Shown: positions 1 to 6,217, counted from the stretch's first letter. The stretch: DNA of 6,959 nt from Lentisphaeria bacterium (GCA_017540385.1 JAFYBD010000003.1:1-6959), one strand, 5' to 3'. Program-made: numbers and translations. Notes: generated by a model from the sequence alone, not told the origin.

Positions 1-13
1 CGCACAGGATCGG

Positions 14-90
14 CTCACTCTGTGAGTGCGCGAGCGTAGCCGCGCACAGCCGTAGTGCAGGCCGCCGCCTGCCGTGGACGCAAAGCGTCC
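14..90. repeat. Cluster of three short perfect inverted repeats in the intergenic leader
   Basis: Three adjacent perfect inverted repeats can be read directly. CTCAC (14-18) pairs with GTGAG (22-26) around TCT; GCAGGC (57-62) pairs with GCCTGC (67-72) around CGCC; GGACGC (76-81) pairs with GCGTCC (85-90) around AAA. A fourth, GTGCGCG (26-32) with CGCGCAC (41-47), shares one base with the first and has an inner GC/GC pair. CGCACAG also occurs twice directly (1-7 and 43-49). No convincing protein is encoded here: frame 3 is open from base 3 to a stop at 108-110 but has no start and a low-complexity translation. It could be a REP-like intergenic element, a multi-stem terminator of an upstream gene, or a structured RNA. 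There is no T-tract directly after any stem, so a classical terminator is not favoured. The pairing is certain; the function is unknown. Confidence 0.4.
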
Positions 91-140
91 TGCTCCCGCC
101 CTCGCAATGAGAAAACCATAAAAAAAAGGAGAAAAACTGC

Positions 141-169
141 TTGATTTCTTCTTGAAATAGCATTATTGT
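141..169 (+). promoter_or_regulatory. Candidate sigma70-like promoter for the repeat-protein gene
   Basis: TTGATT at 141-146 and TATTGT at 164-169 are separated by exactly 17 nt, with the start codon 50 nt downstream. The -35 matches consensus at 4 of 6 positions and the -10 at 4 of 6. An A8 run at 120-127 and further A-rich sequence to 136 lie just upstream of the -35, as in an UP element. The same TTGATT plus 17-nt arrangement recurs at 4010-4038, which raises confidence a little. The whole segment is AT-rich, so chance matches are possible. Confidence 0.35.
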
Positions 170-218
170 TATGGATGAAACACAAAAACGATTCATTATG
201 AACTGAAAGGCAGCCCCA

Positions 219-3200
219 ATGGCGTACATCATCTCCAGCGGCATCACCTCTGACGGCATTATCCTCAATAACGATTCCATGACCGTCCTCGACGGCGGTA
301 TTGCGACTGATACCACGGTCAATTCAGGTGGCGGGCTTTATGTCTCCAGCGGTGGCTCTGCGAACAACACGACTGTCAATTCCGCGGGCTATCTTATAGT
401 CTACAACGGCGGCATAGCAGCCGGGATTGTGGAAAATGGCGGGTATGTGGATGTCTGCGAGGGTGCTTCAGCTACCTTTGCTTCACACTCATTCTCAGGT
501 TTGGTTCTCTCCAATACTTCCGCTACGATTCATTCAGGAACAACGGCAAACGGCACAGTCAACTACAGGGGCAGCTTGTTTGTCTACTGCGGTGGCACGG
601 CGAACAGCACCACGGTCAATTCCTATGGCAGTATATTTGTCTATAGCGATGGTACGGCGAATAGCACTACGGTAAACTCCTATAGCTTCATGTTTGTCTA
701 CAGCGGCGGCACGGCGAACAGTACCAAGGTAAATTCAAGAGGCAGTATCCATGTTTCCATTCGCGGCACTGCAAACAGCACTACTGTCAACGAAGGCGGC
801 TGGATGTACATTTCCGAGGGCGGTACGGCTACAGCAATCGTAGAAAACGGCGGATACGTGACGATTGAGAGTGGCGCAAAGGTTTCTTTCGTTGAAAACA
901 CATTCTCCGATTTAGTTCTTTCAGGTGTTGCCGCGACAGTTCATTCCGGTACAACAGCAAGAAATGTCACGATTAAAAGCGGTGTTAGTCTAGATGTTTT
1001 TGCAGGTGGTTTTGCGAGCCTCACTACGATTAGAGCGTCAGGATATTTGCGACTTTTTTCGGGTGGTTTAGCAGATAATACTACGATTTCTCCTTATGGT
1101 AATCTTGTTGTTTCATCTGGTGGAATTGCAAATAGTACAACGGTCTATGATGTTGGCTTTGTTGATGTCTCCTGCGGTGGCATAGCCAATAACACCATTG
1201 TTGACACAGCGAGCATTCTCAATATCTTTTCAGGCGGAACAGCAAACCAATCCTTAGTCAAATCTGGCAGTCTCAAAGTTTCTTCCGGCGGGCTGGCAAA
1301 CAGCACTACAATCGCCCCAACAGGAACTCTCTGGGTTTCTTCTGGAGGTATAGCTAATAGTTCATTTGTCAGCGGTTATCTCTTTGTTTCATCCGGTGGA
1401 ACTGCGATGAATACTGTTTGGACACCTTGCGAAGGACATGTAACCATTTCCGATGGAGGATATGTGACATTTGCAAGTCAGTATTCCGGCATTTATTATG
1501 GGTCAGACAATCATTTACTTTCGCGTATGAGTTCTATGAGCAGCATGTCTATAGACCCTTCGTATGAAATTGCCGTGATGTCTAAAGGCATTGCGAATGG
1601 TGTCATTGTCGATAGTGGTGGTACGTGCAGAATTCTTTGGGATGGGCACATGGACCATACAACAGTTAATGAATACGGTAGCATTTTCATTTCTTCTGGT
1701 GGCACAGCACGTTTTATAACCGTTCGTGAAGGCGGTTCTCTTGAGATTTTGTCAAGCGGCTTGATAACTGGACGCATCATATTTGAGGATGGTGCTATCG
1801 TTTCTGCAACTCAAAAGGCGATAGTTGATTTTGATATTTCGTCTGTTGCCCCCGAGATGTCAGCACGAATCAATAATCTCACAATAATACAAGGAACCCC
1901 GTGTTATACTATAACGGTTTCCGCATCTCAAGAAAATGGGTTGTATTTGCTCGCTAATCATGCAGACTACTTCAATAGTACGTTGGCTATTCATAATACT
2001 CTGGGTGATTATTTGGGATTGATCTCTGTCGATGAAACTGTAGAAATCAATAAAGTAAGCTATAAGCTAAATCTTCTTAAAGACAACTCACTGGTCCTAT
2101 CAATTACGGGGAATAACCCCGCTGACACGATCGCTCCGACAGTATCGAATATTCAGGCGAGCACGACCGAGCTCACGAATCAGGACGTTGTTCTCACTGC
2201 GGATTTCGCAGACGATGTTGAACTCGCATCCTCTTTGTACAAGCTCGGGGAAACAGGCGAATGGTCCGAGTATGGGGGCGGCGTAACCGTGACCACAAAT
2301 ACCATGGTCTATTTCAAGGCCGTTGACATGGCGGGGAACGAATCCGAGGTGGCGGTGTACGAGGTCACGAACATCGACAAGACACCGCCGGAGAAGCCGG
2401 TCGCGACTGCGGATGTCACCGAGCCGACCAATATGGACGTGCTCGTGACGGCGACGTTCAGCGAGGATTCGGTCGTGAAGCAGTATTCGTTCGATTGCGA
2501 GAACTGGGGAACGTACCCCGGCGGCGTGCTCGTCGGGACGAACCTCACGGTGTATTTCCGGGGGATCGACGCGGCAGGCAACGTCTCCGAGAGCGCGGAA
2601 TACGAAGTAACGAACGTGGACCGTTCGGCGCCGGTCATCACGCTCACGGGCGACAATCAGACCCCGGCAAGCGAGGTCCTGCTCACGGCGGAAACGGACG
2701 ACGGCAGCGCGCTGTATTATTGCGTGGACGATTCGGGCTGGAAGGAGTACACGGAAACAATCACGGTCACGGCGAACGGTTCGTACAGCTTCCGGGCGAC
2801 CGACGCAGCGGGCAATACCGCCATTTCCGAAATTCTCTTCGCGAACATCAAAATCACCGCGCCGGTGAATCTCGTCGGGACGGCGGACGGGCTGTCGTGG
2901 GAGTATCCGGCCGGGGCGGCCATGTACATGGTGGATTTGTCGACGAACGACTTCGGGCAGGTGTTCAGGTGGCTGACGGACACGACCGCGCAGGATTTGT
3001 ACGAACTGCCCGGCGGGACGTATCAGTGGCGCGTGAAAGTGTTCGACGACGGCGAGGATTGGGCGGTCGGCGAGGACTTCGTGAGCGAAAACGAGCCCGG
3101 CACTGCGAAGGTCGTGCGGTCGAACGCGGACGGCGTCGACGACATCTTCTTCGCCAGCGCAAACGGCACGTGGAGCCGGGAGTATTTCGCGCAGCACGCG

Positions 3201-3944
3201 GGCTCTTTGGATGAGGAGGGTTGGACCGGGACCGGCGAATTCGTCTCCGCGAACGGGAAAGGCCGGATCCAGAACCTCTTCTTCGGCTCGTCCGACCCGA
3301 GCATCCTCTGCCTCACGGACGGCGAAAACGGCGACGCGATCTTCCTGGACGACGTTTATACCGAGCTGCCGGAGGAAATCGAAATGAATACGGCGCGTCT
3401 ACTTCAAATCCGGGAAATCCGGGCGGGCGCGGGCGACGACATCATCGACATGACCAGTCAGCGGTTCGAATACGTCGGCGACGGCCAGACCCTCTGCGGC
3501 GGCGACGGCAACGACGTGATCTGGGCGAACAAGGGCGCGAACTGGCTCTTCGGCGACGCGGGGAACGACCGTATCACGGGCGCGTCCGGCAACGACGTGA
3601 TCGCGGGCGGCATCGGCGACGACCGGTTGCACGGCGGAGGCGGAAACGATGTGTTCACGTTCTGCGAGAATTGGGGGTCAGACACGGTCAAACAGCTTGG
3701 TACTGGCACGGTCACGCTGTGGTTCAACTCCGGCAGCATCGACAACTGGGACGAGGAGACGCTGACCTATTCCGACGGCACAAACAGCGTCAAAGTCTCC
3801 GGCGTTTCCAAGGAGCAAATCGAGCTCAAATTCGGCGCGGGAACAACCCCGGACGACGCGGATCAATTCGCCTCGCTTTCGAATACGGGCGCGTTCGAAG
3901 CGTTCACCACGCGGAAGATATTCGAGGAAGCGACCCTCGCCTGA
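219..3944 (+). CDS. Large modular surface/secreted protein: AIDA-like repeats, Ig-like and FN3-like domains, RTX calcium-binding C-terminus
   Basis: 1241 residues, probably exported and adhesive or matrix-forming. The start is supported by GAAAGG at 205-210, 8 nt before the ATG. Residues 1-540 hold about 22 degenerate copies of a roughly 19-residue unit of the form LxVSSGGxANxTxVxxxG, as in AIDA/Ag43-type beta-helix passengers. Residues 541-630 form a non-repetitive closing segment. Residues 635-880 contain three Ig-like units with DKTPP/DRSAP junctions and FKAVDMAGN, FRGIDAAGN and FRATDAAGN strands. Residues 878-955 look FN3-like, ending in GGTYQWRVKVFD. Residues 955-1068 are an unnamed module. 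Residues 1070-1148 carry RTX-type GGxGNDxI nonapeptides, and a 90-residue tail follows. There is no N-terminal signal peptide and no C-terminal autotransporter barrel, so type I secretion using the C-terminus is the likely route (inference). No ABC exporter genes are in view. Base composition changes sharply near base 2100. Domain types are fairly sure; the biological role is not known. Confidence 0.9.
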   Translation: MAYIISSGITSDGIILNNDSMTVLDGGIATDTTVNSGGGLYVSSGGSANNTTVNSAGYLIVYNGGIAAGIVENGGYVDVCEGASATFASHSFSGLVLSNTSATIHSGTTANGTVNYRGSLFVYCGGTANSTTVNSYGSIFVYSDGTANSTTVNSYSFMFVYSGGTANSTKVNSRGSIHVSIRGTANSTTVNEGGWMYISEGGTATAIVENGGYVTIESGAKVSFVENTFSDLVLSGVAATVHSGTTARNVTIKSGVSLDVFAGGFASLTTIRASGYLRLFSGGLADNTTISPYGNLVVSSGGIANSTTVYDVGFVDVSCGGIANNTIVDTASILNIFSGGTANQSLVKSGSLKVSSGGLANSTTIAPTGTLWVSSGGIANSSFVSGYLFVSSGGTAMNTVWTPCEGHVTISDGGYVTFASQYSGIYYGSDNHLLSRMSSMSSMSIDPSYEIAVMSKGIANGVIVDSGGTCRILWDGHMDHTTVNEYGSIFISSGGTARFITVREGGSLEILSSGLITGRIIFEDGAIVSATQKAIVDFDISSVAPEMSARINNLTIIQGTPCYTITVSASQENGLYLLANHADYFNSTLAIHNTLGDYLGLISVDETVEINKVSYKLNLLKDNSLVLSITGNNPADTIAPTVSNIQASTTELTNQDVVLTADFADDVELASSLYKLGETGEWSEYGGGVTVTTNTMVYFKAVDMAGNESEVAVYEVTNIDKTPPEKPVATADVTEPTNMDVLVTATFSEDSVVKQYSFDCENWGTYPGGVLVGTNLTVYFRGIDAAGNVSESAEYEVTNVDRSAPVITLTGDNQTPASEVLLTAETDDGSALYYCVDDSGWKEYTETITVTANGSYSFRATDAAGNTAISEILFANIKITAPVNLVGTADGLSWEYPAGAAMYMVDLSTNDFGQVFRWLTDTTAQDLYELPGGTYQWRVKVFDDGEDWAVGEDFVSENEPGTAKVVRSNADGVDDIFFASANGTWSREYFAQHAGSLDEEGWTGTGEFVSANGKGRIQNLFFGSSDPSILCLTDGENGDAIFLDDVYTELPEEIEMNTARLLQIREIRAGAGDDIIDMTSQRFEYVGDGQTLCGGDGNDVIWANKGANWLFGDAGNDRITGASGNDVIAGGIGDDRLHGGGGNDVFTFCENWGSDTVKQLGTGTVTLWFNSGSIDNWDEETLTYSDGTNSVKVSGVSKEQIELKFGAGTTPDDADQFASLSNTGAFEAFTTRKIFEEATLA
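429..959 (+). repeat. Higher-order repeat: matching 120-nt segments at 429-548 and 840-959
   Basis: Two 40-residue segments, both starting VENGGYV and ending HSGTTA, align without gaps over their whole length (residues 71-110 and 208-247). Both share a central (S/T)FSxLVLS. They lie exactly 411 nt (137 codons) apart. Each interrupts the regular 19-residue ladder and appears to mark the start of a larger block of short units. A weaker third relative begins at about base 1435 (GHVTISDGGYVTFAS). This suggests block duplication above the level of the basic repeat. Confidence 0.6.
594..821 (+). repeat. Four tandem 57-nt repeats inside the AIDA-like region
   Basis: Units begin at 594, 651, 708 and 765, exactly 57 nt apart, each encoding 19 residues starting GTANST(T/K)VN. 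Copies one to three are very similar at the DNA level; the fourth (starting ggcactgcaaac) has diverged more. Flanking units keep the protein pattern but lose nucleotide similarity. This is the most recently amplified or homogenised part of the array and the likeliest place for copy-number change by recombination or slippage. Confidence 0.7.
3426..3662 (+). repeat. RTX-type (hemolysin-like) calcium-binding nonapeptide block
   Basis: Residues 1070-1148 read as GAGDDIIDM, a 15-residue insert, then GGDGNDVIW, a short spacer, LFGDAGNDRI, GASGNDVIA, GGIGDDRLH and GGGGNDVFTF. This fits the GGxGxDxUx consensus of RTX parallel beta-rolls, in which the Asp and Gly residues bind calcium. About six repeats is a small block, and the array ends in the typical DVFTF capping strand. 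In known RTX proteins such blocks fold on calcium binding outside the cell and sit just before a C-terminal type I secretion signal. The 90 residues after it would be that signal region here (inference). Confidence 0.85.
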
Positions 3945-3979
3945 ACCGCAACGCGGCCTGCATCCCGCACGAAAAACGA

Positions 3980-4008
3980 AAAAAAGGGAGTCGAAACCGG
4001 GTTTTCGA
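3980..4008. terminator. Weak hairpin with flanking A/T tracts after the repeat-protein gene
   Basis: TCGAAA (3991-3996) pairs with TTTCGA (4003-4008) around a 6-nt GC-rich loop. On the plus strand it is followed only by a broken T-rich stretch (TTGATTTT from 4010). On the minus strand it is followed by CTCCC and then a T7 run, so it looks better as a terminator for leftward transcription. It could work in both directions, but the stem is short and AT-rich. CCGC/GCGG at 3946-3956 is an even smaller stem. No strong terminator for the 3.7-kb gene is visible. Confidence 0.25.
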
Positions 4009-4009
4009 G

Positions 4010-4038
4010 TTGATTTTGCGCCCGGGGCGCGCTATATT
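4010..4038 (+). promoter_or_regulatory. Sigma70-like promoter of the TPR protein / methyltransferase pair
   Basis: TTGATT (4010-4015) and TATATT (4033-4038) are separated by 17 nt; the -10 matches consensus at 5 of 6 positions. The spacer is very GC-rich and contains a near-perfect palindrome, GCGCCC-G-GGGCGC (4018-4030), while the sequence after the -10 is AT-rich down to the start codon at 4090, leaving a leader of about 45 nt. The palindrome between -35 and -10 is where a repressor could bind, but it may only reflect composition. Confidence 0.55.
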
Positions 4039-4089
4039 ATTAGAATCAAAACATAAAAATCAACTTCCGTTAGAAAGATATTCCAAATC

Positions 4090-4884
4090 ATGGCCAACAA
4101 GAAAAAAATCGATTCTTTCGAACAGCTCGCCGCCGCACAGCAGCACAAACGCCCCGAGACCTCCAAGGAGGAACCGGCCATCTCCACCATGCTCGACCAG
4201 TTCGAGCTCTGGATGGCGACCAACTGGAAACAGGCCATCATCTCCGTCTGCGTGTTCGCCGTGGCCATCTCCATCGGCATCATCATCCAGGGCGCAATCC
4301 AGCGCGCCGACCAGAACGCCCGGAAGGCGCTCGCGAACGCCGGCAGCATCGCCGAACTCGAAGACGCCATCGCGAAACATTCCTCGAACAAGGCCGCGGA
4401 TTACGCGCGCCTCCGCCTCGCCGCCGACCTCATCGCCGCCAACAAGCCCGGCGACCTCGAGAAGGCCCGCAAGTATCTCCTGGAGATCGCGTCCTCCTCC
4501 ACCGCCGAATCCTTCATCAAGATCCGTTCCGCGCTCGACGCCGCCTACATCCTCGAACAGCTCGGCAAGACCGAGGACGCCGCGGTCGAATTCGAACGCG
4601 TCGCCACGCTCAGCCAGACCCCGGAAGAACTCCGCGTGGAAGCGCTCTACAGCGCCGCACGACTCTTCTCCGCCCTCGACCAGATGATGAAGGCCGACGC
4701 CGCGCTCCGCGGCATCAACCTCGCCGTGCCTGCAGCGCAGGGTTCGTCCACCGTCTACGGCTACTGGGCCTCCCTCGCCAGAATCCTCGACGAGAAGATC
4801 CATCCGAAGACCGCGGCGACGACTGCATCCGCTCCGGCCGCTGAAAAGCCCGCCGAAGCCCCGGCCGAAAAGCCCGCGGCCTGA
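4090..4884 (+). CDS. Single-pass membrane protein with TPR-like domain (YfgM-like architecture)
   Basis: 264 residues. The first 45 are hydrophilic and charged (MANKKKIDSF start), followed by one hydrophobic segment at about 48-68 (QAIISVCVFAVAISIGIII), then a helical Ala-rich region. Residues about 75-210 show paired helices typical of tetratricopeptide folds, for example LEKARKYLLEIAS and AAYILEQLGKTEDAAVEFERV. The tail (about 240-264) is a low-complexity Ala/Pro/Glu/Lys stretch. The layout matches the YfgM/TPR_21-like group, whose E. coli member sits in the inner membrane with a periplasmic TPR domain near the Sec translocon and chaperones; sharing that role here is an inference. The ribosome site is weak (AGAAAGA at 4072-4078). 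A good promoter lies 52 nt upstream, and the methyltransferase gene follows after 17 nt. No homologue can be named with certainty. Confidence 0.8.
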   Translation: MANKKKIDSFEQLAAAQQHKRPETSKEEPAISTMLDQFELWMATNWKQAIISVCVFAVAISIGIIIQGAIQRADQNARKALANAGSIAELEDAIAKHSSNKAADYARLRLAADLIAANKPGDLEKARKYLLEIASSSTAESFIKIRSALDAAYILEQLGKTEDAAVEFERVATLSQTPEELRVEALYSAARLFSALDQMMKADAALRGINLAVPAAQGSSTVYGYWASLARILDEKIHPKTAATTASAPAAEKPAEAPAEKPAA

Positions 4885-4901
4885 CAAACAGGATCCCTCG
4901 G

Positions 4902-5666
4902 ATGTCGGACGCACCCGGTCTGACCAGGCGAACCGAATCGCTCCTCCGGGCGCTTCGCACACGCCACGGACGCCGCGACTCCGAACACTGTTTCTGCGAC
5001 GGCCTGCGCGCCTCCCGCGAAGTCGTCACGCTCGCGCCCGACCTCGTCGAACTCGTGATCCTGCGCGAAGGCGTCTCCCTGCCGTTTCCCTCCCCCGTCG
5101 AACCCGTCGCGCTTCCCTCCGCGGAATTCGACCGCATCGCCCCGACCGTTCATTCGCAGGGCATCCTCGTCCTGTCGAAACGCCCCGCGCCCGTCCCGAT
5201 GGACGCGCCCATGGCCGATCCCTTCGCGCTCGTGCTCGACCGCGTGGGCGACCCCGGCAATTTCGGCACGATCCTCCGCACGGCGCGTGCCGTGGGACTG
5301 CATGAAGTCTGGCTCACACGCGGCACCGCCGATCCCTTTTCCGACAAGGTGGTGCGCTCGGCCTCCGGCGCACAGTTCGCGCTCAAAATCCGCTACGGGG
5401 GCGACCTCCCCGAACTCGCCGCCGACCTCCGCAAACTCGGCGTGAAGACGTGTTACCGCACCCTCCCCGCGAGCGGCGGCAACGTCTTTCTGGAGCCCGA
5501 TCTCTTCGACCGTTCGGCGATCATCCTCGGCTGCGAAGCCACCGGCGTCGCGGAGCTCGACAATTCACGCGGCCTGAACATCCCGATGCCGGGCGACGCG
5601 GAATCCCTGAACGTGGCCCAGGCGGCCACCGTCATCCTTTTCGAATACGTCCGCAGGATGTTCTGA
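4902..5666 (+). CDS. SpoU/TrmH-family RNA 2'-O-ribose methyltransferase
   Basis: 254 residues, typical family length. It should transfer a methyl group from S-adenosylmethionine to a ribose 2'-OH in rRNA or tRNA, using the knotted SPOUT fold as a dimer. All three SpoU motifs are intact: motif 1 DPGNFGTILRTA (117-128, with the conserved Asn120 and Arg126), motif 2 GCEATG (210-215), and motif 3 PMPGDAESLNVAQAA (228-242). The RSASGA segment (152-157) is also typical. The N-terminal 75 residues resemble the substrate-binding SpoU_sub_bind/L30e-like domain, but its usual FxxEG signature is degraded to CFCDGLRAS (30-38), so the exact subfamily (RlmB, TrmH or TsnR-like) and target are uncertain. The start is set by AGGA at 4890-4893, 8 nt before the ATG. 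It probably shares a transcript with the upstream TPR gene. Its end converges on the macro-domain gene 21 nt away. Confidence 0.93.
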   Translation: MSDAPGLTRRTESLLRALRTRHGRRDSEHCFCDGLRASREVVTLAPDLVELVILREGVSLPFPSPVEPVALPSAEFDRIAPTVHSQGILVLSKRPAPVPMDAPMADPFALVLDRVGDPGNFGTILRTARAVGLHEVWLTRGTADPFSDKVVRSASGAQFALKIRYGGDLPELAADLRKLGVKTCYRTLPASGGNVFLEPDLFDRSAIILGCEATGVAELDNSRGLNIPMPGDAESLNVAQAATVILFEYVRRMF

Positions 5667-5687
5667 CCCCCTGCCCCGGGCTGGCGA

Positions 5688-6200
5688 TTATTGGCCGTCG
5701 GCGAACCGTTTCAGCGTCTCCAGATACACGCCCAGGACCTCTTCGGAGAACGCGCAGAAGATCACTTCCTCCGGCAGTTTGCCGCTCCACGCCGCGACCG
5801 TCCCGACGGCGATCTCCGTCGCCGCGTGCAGGGGGTAACGGTACACGCCGATGCTGATGCCGGGGAACGCCACCGTGCGACAGCCGTTCTCCTCCGCCAG
5901 CGCAAGCGAATTGAGGTAGCACGACTTCAGCAGATCGGCCTCGCCGCGGCCGCCGCCGTGCCAAACGGGGCCCGGCGTGTGGATCACGAATCCGGCAGGC
6001 AGATCGAATCCGGGCGTGATGCGCGCTTCGCCGGTCCTGCAGCCGCCGAATTTGAGGCAGGCTTCGTACAGACGCCGTCCGGCAGCGCGATGGATTGCGC
6101 CGTCGACGCCCCCTCCCCCCAGCAGCGAACAGTTCGCCGCGTTCACGATGGCGTCGACTTTGAGCTTGGTGATGTCGTTCAGGACTGCGGTCATTTTCAT
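5688..6200 (-). CDS. Macro-domain protein, probable ADP-ribose / O-acetyl-ADP-ribose hydrolase (YmdB/MacroD-like)
   Basis: 170 residues, the length of a stand-alone macro domain. Such enzymes bind ADP-ribose and many hydrolyse O-acetyl-ADP-ribose or mono-ADP-ribosyl esters on proteins. Recognised motifs: NDIT (8-11, usually GDIT), VDAIVNAAN (15-23), LLGGGGVDGAIHRAAG (27-41, the catalytic/diphosphate loop), CRTGEARIT (54-62), IHTPGPVW (73-80) and FPGISIGVYRYP (112-123, usually ISTGVYGYP). The GGGGVDGAIH loop with its Asn and Asp residues is intact, so activity is expected; the changed Gly8 and Thr/Gly loop residues may affect ligand fit. The chosen start has a strong ribosome site 6 nt upstream. 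The reading frame remains open to 6449, but that extension is Arg/Ala-rich and is antisense-free overlap with mfd, so it is rejected. The gene lies 44 nt after mfd on the same strand and is probably cotranscribed. Confidence 0.92.
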   Translation of the reverse strand: MKMTAVLNDITKLKVDAIVNAANCSLLGGGGVDGAIHRAAGRRLYEACLKFGGCRTGEARITPGFDLPAGFVIHTPGPVWHGGGRGEADLLKSCYLNSLALAEENGCRTVAFPGISIGVYRYPLHAATEIAVGTVAAWSGKLPEEVIFCAFSEEVLGVYLETLKRFADGQ

Positions 6201-6206
6201 AATCGG

Positions 6207-6217
6207 TTCCTCCTCCT
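6207..6217 (-). promoter_or_regulatory. Strong ribosome binding site of the macro-domain gene
   Basis: Read on the minus strand, AGGAGGAGGAA ends 6 nt before the ATG whose first base is 6200. It is the best Shine-Dalgarno match in the window and decides the start: the longer in-frame option reaching 6449 would run into the mfd coding region. No promoter is evident in the 44-nt gap, so translation probably occurs from the mfd transcript. Confidence 0.8.

Noticed and set aside
3..110. C-terminal end of an upstream gene in frame 3
   Set aside because: The frame is open for 35 codons only and has no recognisable content; the stretch is better described by its hairpins. A real gene end cannot be fully excluded.
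171..206. Possible 11-residue leader peptide MDETQKRFIMN
   Set aside because: No ribosome binding site precedes it, it overlaps the candidate promoter region and there is no attenuator-like structure after it; a chance short frame is more likely.
219..2100. CRISPR array or diversity-generating target region
   Set aside because: The repeats are in-frame 57-nt protein repeats without unrelated spacers, and no cas, reverse transcriptase or template repeat is present.
2100..3197. Long open frame (365 codons) on the minus strand
   Set aside because: It lies fully antisense to the Ig/FN3/linker region of the large gene. Its translation is Arg/Val/His-rich without any domain pattern, as expected from GC-rich coding DNA read backwards.
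3221..4687. Open frame of 488 codons on the plus strand spanning two genes
   Set aside because: It is a shifted frame over the RTX region, the spacer and the TPR gene. The product is Arg/Pro/Ser low-complexity, and it crosses a good promoter; the overlapped frames have recognisable domains.
4060..4962. Open frame of 300 codons on the minus strand over the TPR gene
   Set aside because: Gly/Arg/Asp-rich shadow of a gene with strong GC3 bias; no motif, and the sense frame has a clear membrane segment and TPR-like helices.
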